Assembly (NCBI GenBank): GCA_027923505.1
Contig: BROI01000002.1
Location: forward strand, 2,666,001 to 2,730,000
Origin: Mayamaea pseudoterrestris
Lineage: Eukaryota; Bacillariophyta; Bacillariophyceae; Sellaphorales; Sellaphoraceae
Length of the DNA: 64,000 nt
Direction: 5' to 3'
The stretch's first letter is position 1. Each line of letters begins with the position of its first letter. Shown piece after piece: positions 25,001 to 35,707 of this stretch. Below the pieces are notes generated by a model. It saw only the letters and a program-made list of their open reading frames with translations. It searched no databases and had not been told where the DNA came from. Position numbers and translations under genes: made by a program.

Positions 25001-28000
25001 CATTGGCGCTCCCGACTTGCTCATTAGCGATAACTCGCGAGTGCAGCTCGGGAAGCAAGTTGAAACCTTGTTGCGATTCTACGCGATTCGTGACCAACAG
25101 AGCGAGCCCGGATACCAGAACCAGAACCCTGCCGAGCGTCGCATCCAAGAAGTCAAGTCATCAGTCCAGAACATCATGAACCGTACGGGCGCACCCGCTG
25201 GAGCCTGGCTCCTATGCGCGCTGTACGTAATCGCCTTATTCAACAATCTGGCGACCGAGTCCCTCAACTGGAAGACCCCTACTGAAGCCGCCTTCAACCG
25301 AGTACCCGACATTTCACCGTTCCTGCAGTTCAAGTTCTGGGAACGAGTCCTGTACGAAGCTGGAGCCGACGAGCCGCCGACATTTCCTCACACCAAGGAA
25401 GCAGCAGGACGCTGGGTCGGCATTGCAGAGAACAAGGGTGACATCCTCACGTACCAAGTCCGATCCGATCGGACTGGAATGGTTGTCGTCCGATCCAACG
25501 TTCGCCCCTTCTCCGAAGGGCGTAACCTACGCGCTGAAGCTGAAAGCGCTCCTGAACCCGAGTCCGAACGACCGCTGTTCGCGGAACCTGTCTTCGACGC
25601 GCGCCCCGCGCGTGAACGAGTCCAAGTCGAAACTGTCGATGAGTTTGACGATGATTATGACCTAGTCGGTCCGGTGTTTGAACACGACCTTACACCGACC
25701 CCAGCGCCTGATTCTGGGGGAACCGTGGATGAAGACGCATTCACGTTGGAAAGCGCTGCCGAGTTAGCCGGTTTGGATCCCGACGGACCCATGCCGTCCT
25801 TTACTCCGGCTGAACTGATGGGACGCACTGTCCTTCTTGACGAGGAAGACGGCTCCACGCGACGTTACAAGGTTATCGAGCAACTGAACGATCGCGATGA
25901 AGCTAACCACAAGATTATCAAGTTCCGATTGAGCCTCGGTGACGGCGACGTCGACGAGCTTATTACATACAACGAACTAGCCGACCTGTGCGAACGGCAA
26001 GATTCTTTACGACTGGGGGACGATGACAACGACGATCAGTACTACAAGTTTGATTTCATTGACGGACATGAAGGTCCACTGACACAAGCCGACGCTACGT
26101 ATCGCGGCTCATCCTACAACTTGCTCATCCAATGGGCAAATGGCGAGAAGACCTGGGAGCCACTCGCATTGATTATCAAGTCCGACCCTGTGACCGTTGC
26201 CGAGTACGGCAAGCGCAAGGGTATGCTGGAAAAGGATGGATGGAAGCGCTTGAGGCGCATGGCAGGACGCACTAAACTGTTTAACCGCATGTGCAAGGCT
26301 GCAAAGAAGAACCGTGTCCAAGAAGCGCGTTTCAAGTTTGGCGTTCAAGTTCCTAATACCTGGAAGGAAGCAAACCGCCTCGACGCTGCTAATGGAAACA
26401 CCCTGTGGGCTGACGCCGTCAAGACTGAGATGGAGCAGCTACACGAGTACGACACTTTCATCGACAAGGGCATCGGTGCCTTCATGGAAAGTGACTGGAA
26501 GCGCATCAACGCGCATCTTGTCTTCGACTGCAAGAACGATCTACGACGTAAGGCCTGACTCGTCGCCGGGGGACATTTGACCGCTCCGCCCAAGGACTCC
26601 GCCTACTCCGGCGTTGTATCTATGCGAAGCATTCGAACCATAGCACTGTTAGCTGAACTGAACGACCTCAAGTTTTGGGCTGCCGATGTCGGTAACGCCT
26701 ACCTCGAGGCCAAGACCAAGGAAAAGGTCTACATTGTTGCCGGTCCCGAGTTTGGACCATTGGAAGGCCATACCTTGGTCATCTACAAGGCACTTTACGG
26801 ATTGCGCACTTCTGGCGCGTTGGCATGAGCACTTTGCCGACACACTCCGCGACATTGGATTCTACCCAAGCTACGCGGACCCTGACGTCTGGATGAAAGA
26901 CTGTGGCACTCACTACGAGTACGTCGGCGTGTTCGTCAACGATCTGGCTATGGCCATGAAAGATCCACAAGCCTTCACAGACCTCCTCAAGGAGAAGTAC
27001 AAGTACAAGTTGAAGGGCGTCGGCGACATCAAGTATCACCTTGGAGCTGATTTCTATCGCGACCCTGATGGAACCCTCTGCATGAGCGCGAAGACCTACG
27101 TCGGTCGCATGCTCAAGAACTACGAGACCATGTTTGACGAGAAGCCACGCAAGCGCAAGTCACCGCTTGACGACGGGGACCACCCCGAACTTGACCTTAC
27201 CGAAGAGCTGGATGCCCGTGGCATTCAACAGTACCAGTCTCTTATCGGTGCCCTCCAGTGGGCAGTGACCCTATGTCGACTTGACATTCATTGTGCCGTA
27301 ATGACACTTGGCCGATTCCGCTGCGCCCCGCGCCGTGGACACCTGGACCGAGCCAAGCGAGTCTGCGGTTACCTAGCTGAGTACCCTGATGCGGCGATTC
27401 GTTTCCGGACGAAGATCGTCGATCACGGGGAACCTACCAAGTATGATTGGTTGCAATCGGTCTACGGCAACTCAAGCGAAGAGCTTCCGTGGAACATGCC
27501 GATCCCGAAGGGCAAGCCTGTGCAACTAACTACCTTTATGGACGCGAACCTGTACCATGATTACACTACTGGATGTTCCGCAATGGGAGTCCTGCATTTC
27601 CTGAACCAGACGCCCGTCGAATGGTTCTGCAAGCGTCAGAATACTGTTGAGACTGCAACGTATGGATCCGAGTTCGTCGTCGCCAAGACCGCGACGGAAC
27701 AGATTATGGATTTCCGATACTCCCTACGTATGTTGGGAGTTCCTTTGAGTGGACCAGCCTGGATGTTCGGCGACAACGAAAGTGTCAAGAAGTCGTCAAC
27801 GATTCCGCACTCCACACTTTCTAAGCGACACAATGCGCTCGCCTACCACCGAGTTCGCGAGGCCATTGCAAGCAATGTTCTGTACTTTGAGCACATCTTC
27901 GGCAAGCAGAACGTCGCCGACGTTCTTACCAAGTTCTTGCCGCATGCCACGTTCCGACCCCTGATCATTCCGATTCTTTTCTGGAAGGGTGATACGGCAA

Positions 28001-28034
28001 ACCGATCGTTGTCACAAGCCTAGATCAAGGGGGA

Positions 28035-28363
28035 TGACACAATATTATTGAGTTGAGTTGACCTGCGTCTCATGACAAGACGGTTAGCTACCTGTGTTTT
28101 GTATGCATTTAATCCTGTGCAGGGTTGAGTCACACTTGTGATCGAATCCTCACATACATGAGTGAAATCGCTGACGATCGAGGCGTGAACCTCGACCGTG
28201 AACCCAGTGAGAACGAGAAAGAAGCGCACGAGTAGAGTAGCGAGTAACATGCACTATTCTAGCAATTGAGTTTGTTTGTTTGCTTTACGCTGGATGAAGA
28301 GGTTGATCGCTCCGAGTCCATTGTAGTCGCTGGAATAAAGGTTCGTCTGATATTATCGTGTCA
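28035..28363 (+). repeat. 3' LTR of the 21.7-kb copia element
   Basis: 329 bp, almost identical to the 5' LTR, preceded by a purine-rich tract ending in GGGGGA. The sequence to its right is not satellite B, so the two sides of the element differ. Confidence 0.95.
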
Positions 28364-28620
28364 CAACGCATAGCGAGCCAACATTTGATGGAAATGGCCT
28401 ACAGGGGCAGTGGTAGAGGGCCACACTTTAGCACCATGAGGCTGCCAATGCTGTCCTACCATGATAGTGGAATAAGGCCATGCACATTATATTCTCAAAT
28501 GCATCGTTTTATGAGCCATAAAATGATGGGTCTAGCCATTGTTCCTGCTATATGCCACCTGCTCTGGCACCCACAAGCAAATGGATAGATCCAGTCTTGC
28601 GCACAAACCCCAAAAATATA
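28364..28620. other. Unassigned spacer between copia 3' LTR and reversed satellite A
   Basis: About 250 bp of unique sequence that matches neither satellite by eye and has no coding motif. One would expect the continuation of satellite B here if the copia element had simply inserted into the array. Confidence 0.5.
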
Positions 28621-29337
28621 CAAGTGACTGCTGTTTCTGTAACAGAATTGGGGACTAGATGGGCTAGTGATGAATGCATGCTCTTTCTACATCATGAAAC
28701 AATGCCTGTTAACTGCCAGCTATCAACGTATACGCCTCTGGCAGTTGGTGTAGGTTATGGCAGCCACCGACTGTGGACAAGCCTGGGGCCGCAAAATTCA
28801 GGCAGTCCCGAGACAGAAGTTGGAGACTACCTGGACTAGTGCTGAATGCATTACACTTTCTACATCATGAAACAACGTTTGTCAACTGCCAGCAATTTAG
28901 TAATACTTCTCTGGCTGTTGGAGTGGGTCATGGCAGCCACCGACTGTGGACAAGCCTGGGGCAGCAAAATTCAGGCAGTTCCTGAGACAGAAGTTGGAGA
29001 CTACCTGGGCTAGTGATGAATGCAAAATGCCTGTCACATTTCAGCTATCCGTATATTTTTATGGCTGTTGGAGTGGGTTATGGCAGCCAGAAACTATGGT
29101 CAAGCCTGGGGCCGCGAAATTCTGGCAGTCCTACTGGCAGAACTTGGAGACTGCATGGGCTAGTGATGAATGCATAGCACTTTTTACATCATGGACCAAT
29201 GCCTGTCAACTGCCAGCTATCAATGTATACCTCTCTGGCCATTGGAGTGGGTCACGGCAGACAGCGACCGTGGACAAGCCTGGGGCCATGAAATTTAGGC
29301 AGTCCCCGTTGGCCTTGCATGGCAATGTGACGGGCTA
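28621..29337 (-). repeat. Satellite A in reverse orientation, about 4 worn units
   Basis: The reverse complement of the A unit is clear: 'tggagacta..tgggctagtgatgaatgca' and 'gctgttggagtgggt.atggcagcca' recur. Two successive 'tggagactac' landmarks lie 174 bp apart (28821 and 28995); the next comes after about 150 bp because a unit is shortened. Divergence from the forward array is much higher than within it, so these units have not been homogenised with it. Confidence 0.9.
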
Positions 29338-29607
29338 GTGATCAACGCAATGAGCTCGCGCCTCAGCCAAGGCTACAACAACATCATAGGCACCGACACC
29401 CTCCGTTTCAATCACTTTTTATGAGTGCTAACCAGCGAATGCTTTCGCTTGAAATTTACAGAACAAGTGCTATGTAAGTGCTAACTAATGAATGATGAAT
29501 GACTCCGCAAACAATTCCATTATACAAATTCTTCCCTCCATTGAATCATTTTCCCATAATGCTACAGCGTTTCCTTTTTCAGTTGGTTTTACTGTGACGC
29601 TGGGCCG

Positions 29608-29949
29608 CTACGCTTTGTCGTCGTTTGCTTCATTTGTTTCTGCCGTCGCATCTGCTGCTTGCGCTGTATCGTCTCGCTCATTGCTATTATGGTTGTTGTT
29701 GTTGTTGTTATTGTTGCTGCTACTGCAATCGTCTTCATCATCATCCCCGTTCTCCGTCACTGCCGCAGCTGTGTCATCGTCACGTATCAAGACTGGTTCA
29801 ATGACTGCCTGAAAGTTGTCTCCAATCCTTGGAAGACGTCGAGGACACGGACGAAGAAACTGTGGTTGCTCGTGCCTTGTCGGTTTTTTGCTAGGACTGC
29901 TGGAGTTGCGATGCTGCTGCCGATCTTCTTCGTCTTGCTGTCGCTTCAT
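29608..29949 (-). CDS. Possible gene 5' part with ELM2-like motif
   Basis: An open frame of 113 codons on the minus strand encodes a hydrophilic protein. A basic start is followed by 'LPRIGDNFQAVIEPV' (residues about 39-53) and then an acidic, Asn-rich tail with a run of eight asparagines. The core resembles the opening of ELM2 domains, which usually read like RVG..YQA.IP and occur in chromatin co-repressor proteins, often before a SANT/MYB domain. No SANT domain follows, and reversed satellite A starts about 270 bp beyond the stop, so a 3' part may have been lost or may be spliced from further away. About 500 bp without a gene separate this frame from the reversed satellite and from the LepA gene. 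This is a weak call: the motif is short and the tail is low-complexity. Confidence 0.35.
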   Translation of the reverse strand: MKRQQDEEDRQQHRNSSSPSKKPTRHEQPQFLRPCPRRLPRIGDNFQAVIEPVLIRDDDTAAAVTENGDDDEDDCSSSNNNNNNNNHNSNERDDTAQAADATAETNEANDDKA

Positions 29950-30091
29950 TGTTATATGGTGTCTATAAGAGTAGGAGAAACAATGTGATGTAGAGATTGA
30001 CGTGTTCCCTCGCAGGATTTTGATGGATCGATTCTGATGAATCGAACAAAAGTTACACGTCGCACCAGTTATAACAAAAGTCTTAGCGGTA

Positions 30092-32265
30092 ATGGAGCGC
30101 GGCGATGCACGTCAGCGGCGCGGCAGAACGACCAAGCCATCAACCAACCACCATCTCGGCAAGAAAGAAGGAAGCGCAGATGCTTTCAACATAGCCTTGG
30201 AGAATAATATGTATAGAGATACAACAATAATGAGTCATGATAGAAAGATAATAGTTGAGATCAGCAGACTAAAGCGACATGGCAGCAGGAGAAATCGCGC
30301 GACAGACGTTCCTCAACGACGACTCTTTCTCGCCTTTGTCATGGCATCATGTATGCTTGCCTCATCGGTAAATGCATGGACTACCAAGAGCAGTCACGCA
30401 ATAATGCCGTTACGAAACTCTCCCTTAAAAATGTCAAGGAGGAATCCATTGCTACTTCACTCGACCTCATCGTCGGCATCATCCTCGACTTCTTCATCAT
30501 CAACAACTACTTCTTCCAACAATAATCCTCAATCAAGTCCAAAATCATCAAGTCCATTCATATACGACTCGAAATATATTCGCAATTTCTCCATTGTCGC
30601 CCATATCGACCATGGTAAGAGCACGCTGGCGGATCGATTGCTCGACACGACGGAAACTGTGGCCGTGCGTGACATGGAGGCGCAGCTGCTGGACAATATG
30701 GATCTGGAGCGAGAGCGAGGAATCACCATCAAACTGCAAGCGGCGCGGGTGCTGTATAAAGCAAAGGATGGACATGACTAGTGAGTAATTTTAACGTCTT
30801 TTTCGGGTCCAGTATGCAAACATTTGCAACTATGCAGAGAACTATCTCACATTGACGCTGCCTCCTGTCGACTTTCTTTTTTAGCATTCTAAACTTGATT
30901 GACACTCCAGGCCACGTTGACTTTGGCTACGAGGTGAGTCGATCACTCGCCGCCTGCGAGGGCGCGCTGCTGGTAGTGGACGCTGCCCAAGGAATTGAGG
31001 CGCAAACCTTGGCGAACGTTTACCTGGCGCTCGACAATAATTTGGAAATCATTCCAGTGCTCAACAAGATTGACTTGCCAGCGGCGGAGCCAGAGCGCGT
31101 CAAGCAGGAAATTGAGGAAACCATTGGGCTGGACTGTTCGGATATTGTGCATGCTAGTGCCAAGGCTGGGATTGGTATTGTGGATATTTTGGAAGCCATT
31201 GTGCAAAAGATTCCGCCTCCGCCGCAGGCAACGGGTGGACCCTTTCGGGCACTAGTGTTTGATAGTTACTATGATGCGTATCGCGGAGTCGTGGTCTTGT
31301 TTCGCGTCGTCGATGGAGCCGTCAAGCGGGGCGACAAGGTGCGGTTTCTCAATTCACAGGCCGAGCATGAAGTGGTCGAAGTGGGAGTCATGACGCCAAA
31401 CCAGATTCCGGTCAATCAGCTACAGGCTGGTGAGGTTGGGTACTTGTGGGGTAATATCAAGGTATGCGCTGGTAGCCTGTTTGCTTTGGATGAAACCTTG
31501 TATATTTTTCATTGCTGGTCGACTGACCTTGTGTCTGCTTGCTTCAACAGGACGTCATGGACGTTCCGATTGGTGACACCGTTACTAACGCCAACGAATT
31601 TAAGACGGCCCGAGCGAAGGGATTGGATCCACCAATTGAACCACTGCCTGGATATTCAGAGAGTAAACCCATGGTATACTGTGGACTCTTTCCGACTGAC
31701 GCTGACGAGTATGAAACACTTCGCGTCGCCCTTGGCAAGCTACGACTTAACGACGCGGCCTTGTCGTTTGAGCCAGAAAACTCTGGCGCCATGGGTTTCG
31801 GCTTTCGATGTGGATTCTTGGGTCTGCTCCATATGGAAATTGTTCAGGAACGGCTGTCGAGAGAGTATGACCTTGACTTGATTGTAACGGCACCATCTGT
31901 GGTGTACAGAGTTGAACGGAAGAATGTTAAGGGACCAGACCTCATCATTGATGCGCCAGCTAAAATGCCTGATCTCGGCAGGGACGATATTGCGAAGGAA
32001 CCATTTGTCAAGATGGAGATTTTGACTCCCAGGTACGTCCTATTTAGTGTTTTTGCGTTCATTTGTTCGTCGGTGGCTCTGACTTGGATCGTACACGTAT
32101 TTCCCTCTATTTAGCGATTATAACGGAGCAATCATTGAACTTGGTCAGGAACGTCGCGGAATTTTGATCGACATCAAATACTTGACCCCACTTCGATCAA
32201 CAATTATCTTCTTTGTTCATGGCTTGATGAAGTCGTTACTGTTGTCTCCAAGTCGCAGAAAGTGA
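30092..32265 (+). pseudogene. lepA: Plastid-type translation factor LepA/EF4, 3' end lost
   Basis: Four exons fit by consensus and frame: 30092-30780, 30885-31461, 31551-32032 and 32115-32265. The protein starts with a leader of about 165 residues, then the GTPase domain with 'AHIDHGKST' (G1), 'DTPGHVDFG' (G3) and 'NKID' (G4). Domain II and the EF-G-like domain follow ('[14 protein letters not shown]'), then the 'QERRG' region. LepA/EF4 rescues or back-translocates stalled ribosomes. The leader has a hydrophobic stretch ending 'ASSVNA-W', which fits a diatom signal peptide plus transit peptide with an aromatic +1 residue, so plastid import is likely; internal starts at 30230 or 30343 are possible. 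After 'LRSTIIF' (about 32211) the family sequence stops and copia-derived sequence takes over, adding about 17 foreign residues before a stop. Roughly the last 150 residues, including the LepA-specific C-terminal domain, are missing and are not found downstream. Splice sites are intact, so a truncated product could still be made. Confidence 0.85.
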
Positions 32266-33270
32266 TTGACAAGTGTATCGAACGACTGATCAAGGATGGC
32301 TATGATTTGGATCCACGAGCGGACGATTTAGCTGGTTTTCTAGGCATCAAGATAAATGAGGAGGAGAAGGACAGCCAAGGCAAAAGCAATGGCAACCTCG
32401 CCTTACTCAAAACTCACTCATTGAGCACATCCTCAAAGTGCTCAAGCTATCTGATTTGAAATAAACCAAGCTCATCCCTGCAGCCAAAGCCTTAAAGGCA
32501 TGCAAGGAACGTCCAGCCCATGAATAACATTGGAATTACAGGTCCATCGAAGGTGTGATGCTCTATCTAGTGCAGAATACAAGACCAGACATTGCGACGG
32601 CAGTTCACCAAGAGGCACAATTTGCTAACAATCCTTGCAACGTGCATTCCAAGGCTCTCTTCTACATTGGTCAGTACCTACTAACTACATGAATTAAGGG
32701 AATGATCCTGTGCCCAAACCATAATTCAATGAAACTGGACATGTTTTGTGACACCAACTTTTCCAGTATATTTAAAGTGGAAGACCGTGACGACCCAAGA
32801 AGCGCCCGCTCTCAAACTGGTTACATTATCACACTAGGAGGAGTGCAAGTGCTCTGGGCAAGCAAGCTCCAGATGGAGATTGCAACTTCTACCTGCGAGG
32901 CTGAGTACATTGAGTTATCTACAGGAATGTGATCACTTCTATCTACCAGCCCACTGGATTTTACAAGAAGTTACTAGTATGTTGCAGTTGCCAACAAAGC
33001 AGTGCTCTGTCATTTCAACCATTTGGGAAGACAATGATGCAGCTTTGATTCTGGCCACATCAGACCCACCCAAGACCTCATTGCAAACCAAGCAATTCAA
33101 TGTGAAATATCACGGGTTTAGGAGTCACCTTAAGAAGGGAGAGATTGAGTGCAAGCGAGTTGATACCAAGGAGCAGTGGGCAAACATTATGACGAAGCCA
33201 CTGGACCGTATCCAACTGGAAGCAATCCGTAAGAAGATCATGGGATGGTAAGACCCTGTTGCTCACTTGA
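32212..33270 (+). mobile_element. Broken copia pol remnant (RT end and RNase H)
   Basis: The stretch shows the end of a copia reverse transcriptase ('LIKDGYDL..LAGFLGIK', about 32290-32350). It continues with the RNase H region ('RSARSQTGYIITLGG', 'TSTCEAEYIELSTG', about 32795-32930) and the usual RNase H end ('MTKPLDRIQLEAIRKKI', about 33190-33240). A purine-rich stretch follows near 33265. It belongs to a different copia family from the element at 21.7 kb. It is a 5'-truncated fossil with several breaks, and its left end coincides with the point where LepA is cut. Confidence 0.85.
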
Positions 33271-33811
33271 GGAGGAGTAAAAGAAACCTGCTAGCTGAAG
33301 TGCAAGTTAGGTGTCAATCAAGCTCGCCAGGGAGTAGACGCTGGAGAGTCCTTTAGTTGTAGCAATAAGCTCACAATTTTAGATTTGAGTTGCTTTCAAA
33401 CAAGTTGTCGTCGAGCGTAAGTGCGGGACTTTGATTCCAAGAGTCATAGGCTGCCGCCAGGGGACTAAACTAAAGTCCTCGGGTAGCTCGTCACCAGATA
33501 GACTTCTTTGAAGTCGCCAGTTTCTCTCGTTACCTCCTACCGTCTTACTAAGCCGACGCGACGCGACGAAATCGACCATGGCGATCACAACATCTGCAGG
33601 CCGCTTTCTGTAAGCTTAAATTGCGTGCGGAGTGTCAATCTCGTACTTTGTAAGTCATGTATGATAGTAGCGGATACGTGTGGAATTTGGAAGAGTCGAA
33701 ACGTTGCATTCAGTCGCGCCTCCATGAATTTTTGTCACACTTCCTCATCGACTCACATTCATCCATTATTCGCAGAATACAAAAATCATAAACACGTAAC
33801 AATCTAAAAAC
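33271..33811. other. Intergenic region upstream of P2, no gene seen
   Basis: About 540 bp without a convincing coding region. The first part may be 3' material of the copia remnant. The last 150 bp before the P2 start are pyrimidine-rich, then A-rich, and presumably hold its promoter and leader. Confidence 0.5.
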
Positions 33812-34171
33812 ATGCGTCACTTGGCAGTCTACTTGATGCTCCAACTAGGAGGCAATGACTCTCCTTCCAAGGAGGATATTACCAAAGCGCTTTCGGCCGT
33901 TGGTGTCGAGTCCGATGCGGAAAGCCTTGACAAGCTCGTGGCTGGACTAGACGGCAAATCCGTCGAAGAACTCATGGAAGCAGGAAAGGAGCTTCTTGCC
34001 ACCTTTGGAGGCGGTGGTGGCGGAGGCGGCGCGGCTGCTGCGGGTGGTGGTGACGCTGCCCCGTCTGCCGCCGCCAAGGAGGAAGAAAAGGAGGAGGAAG
34101 TGGAAATGGACCTTGCTGGAGGTATGGACATGTTCGGAGGTGAAAGTGGCGGCGGCGGAGGTGATTATTAG
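33812..34171 (+). CDS. RPLP2: 60S acidic ribosomal protein P2
   Basis: 119 residues in one exon, the normal P2 size. Residues 1-65 match the P2 dimerisation fold ('MRHLAVYLMLQLGGN.SPSKEDI..ALSAVGVE', '..KSVEELMEAGKELLATF'). A Gly/Ala hinge (residues about 68-90) and a Lys/Glu block ('KEEEKEEE') follow. P2 pairs with P1 on P0 to form the ribosomal stalk that recruits translation GTPases. The very end is unusual: most eukaryotes end in an acidic block followed by MGFGLFD, whereas this protein reads 'EMDLAGGMDMFGGES' and ends in a Gly run and DY. The hydrophobic end is thus partly kept as 'GMDMFGG' and followed by extra residues. The gene converges with the membrane-protein gene downstream. Confidence 0.95.
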   Translation: MRHLAVYLMLQLGGNDSPSKEDITKALSAVGVESDAESLDKLVAGLDGKSVEELMEAGKELLATFGGGGGGGGAAAAGGGDAAPSAAAKEEEKEEEVEMDLAGGMDMFGGESGGGGGDY

Positions 34172-34448
34172 AATGGTGTGCGATGTTACTACTACAATCA
34201 TATGATAATAGACTATTAATTTGCTGCTGCGTGATAACAACTTCTAGTCGACGACATGCTGTAGATTGCGACAAACGAAAAAGTAATTCGACAATGTTTA
34301 CTCAATACTGCTTATTTGGCTTCAGAGGCGTGTGAAAGATGAAGAAGGGGAGAATAAAGAACGAGCAGCAATGTAAGCGTTACCTTGACCCGTCGCAGGC
34401 AAGCTCAAGTCGTCACCTTGCTGATGCCTGCAGCAACTAATCTATCTC

Positions 34449-35204
34449 TTATCCTGGAAACCTGCTGAGAAAGCCTTTATCCATGGCTTTATCAATAGCC
34501 GCAGCTGTAGCGCCAAAGATTGCCGCCGAAGCTCCTCCATTCAACATTCCTTGACCGATAATGTTCCAGTCCACGTAACCAAAGGGTGCGCCGCCTTGCA
34601 ATGAGAGTTGGAAGGGAATTTGAACGATGAGCATCGAAACCACTAAACAAATTTCTCGTTTGCATTTTTAAAACACTTGTTAGAACTCACAATCCAATGG
34701 CACTGCCAAGCAATAGCTAGGTACATGTATCGAAGTCAGTGTCCGCGTCAAGACAAAAGCTCCAATGACTCCTTGATTGAGCTGCGAATTGCTCACATCT
34801 TGACGTATGCAGTAGCGATAGACAATGGCGAACAGTCCACCTTGAACGGCTGCCATGTCGGTGTCAAACTCCCATTGCGCAATGGACGAATGATCAAAGA
34901 CTAAATCCTTGACGAAACCAACTGGCGCAAAGACGAGACTTCCTGACACGCCGCCAATGACGAGACACTTGACAGATTCAATGCGTTGGAAGAAGCCAAA
35001 CTTGTTTGCATCATTCTCTTTGTTATTGTCAATGGATTCGTAAAGTTTTGTCGTTGTTGGTGGGGGTGCGAGATCCTTATTGCTGCTGCTGTGACGCTCA
35101 TTTGTGCTGATGGGAACGTCTTTTCTGAGAACAAATCCATGAGATTTTGGTAGCTGCAGCAGGAGCACGAGCAGGAATGTAAAGAGACCGCCGAGTCGCG
35201 ACAT
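34449..35204 (-). CDS. Predicted plastid membrane protein, two exons, unknown function
   Basis: Exon 1 is 35204-34691 and exon 2 is 34642-34449, with a 48-bp intron (GTGAGT...TTTAG) that keeps the frame. The product has 235 residues. The start at 35204 is chosen because it begins a clean signal peptide ('MSRLGGLFTFLLVLLLQLP') followed by 'KSHG-FVLR', a cleavage context with Phe at +1 like the diatom ASAFAP plastid signal. An internal start seven codons upstream is possible. The mature part has hydrophobic segments near 'CLVIGGVSGSLVFAPVGFV', 'AVQGGLFAIVYRYCI', 'GVIGAFVLTRTL' and 'LVSMLIVQIPF'. It ends with a small-residue-rich segment ('GGASAAIFGATAAAI') of glycine-zipper look. I do not recognise a family; I infer a plastid envelope or thylakoid membrane protein. 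Confidence 0.8.
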
Positions 35205-35707
35205 GCTGGTGAAAGAGAGATGCAAATGCTGGTGTCAATGCAATGATTTCGGTCCGACTCGTCCAGTCTCCAGAACGATCGTCCTTTCCGCCGGCGCAAA
35301 AAAGTGTGTCGTACATGTTTCGTTGCGACTAATTTTAACCAATCGAATCGCAAATATGGTATTTCGCTGCGACATGCTCCAGCCAATCATAGTGCGCGAA
35401 ACGTCAAGCAGCGAAGACAACCACCATGAGCAAAACATCAACACAACCTCATTCTACCTTTCAACCCTCGTCATCGTGGGCTACCATACAAGTTAAAGGG
35501 GTGTGTAAAAGTGTACAGTAGTGATCACTCGAACTTGATTTACAGCAAGATATCACTTCGGGAACGACATTTCTCAGCCATTTACTACAGGCACATCAAA
35601 GGTCGAAAGAACAAGCAAAACTTCACTCACTCCAACAGCAAGACACGACCGAGAATACCGGTCATTCATCCATTGCTACAGTCATCTATAGCACTTAATT
35701 AATCATC
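35205..35707. promoter_or_regulatory. Divergent intergenic promoter region with two CCAAT boxes
   Basis: About 500 bp lie between the start codons of the plastid membrane protein (-) and VPS15 (+). CCAAT motifs occur at about 35339 and 35383 on the plus strand. No gene is seen. Assigning it as a promoter is inference from position. Confidence 0.45.

Larger units (their letters stand above)
21734..28363 (+). mobile_element. Ty1/copia LTR retrotransposon, CoDi-like, young but broken
   Basis: The element has two LTRs of 329 bp (21734-22062 and 28035-28363) that begin TGACAC and end GTGTCA and differ at only two positions that I can see. A purine-rich tract lies just before the 3' LTR. The internal order is copia type: a gag-like region (about 22.1-23.6 kb), protease with an 'LIDGGANGG' motif near 24015, the integrase core (about 24.7-25.4 kb), a chromodomain-like module ('LIQWANGEKTWEP', about 26.1 kb), reverse transcriptase (26.3-27.1 kb) and RNase H (27.5-28.0 kb) ending 'ILFWKGDT'. 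The coding region has several interruptions, so it is a fossil despite the near-identical LTRs. The 5-bp flanks (ctttg on the left, caacg on the right) do not match, so no target-site duplication is seen. It lies between the end of reversed satellite B and the short reversed satellite A. Confidence 0.93.

Noticed and set aside
33271-33811. The missing LepA C-terminal exons
   Set aside because: I read both strands for LepA C-terminal motifs (such as the 'SRTKGYAS' region) and found none, so simple insertion of the copia remnant within an otherwise complete gene is not supported in this window.
33829-34274. Three frames of about 100 codons on the minus strand of P2
   Set aside because: They are mirror images of the Gly/Ala/Glu-rich P2 coding sequence.
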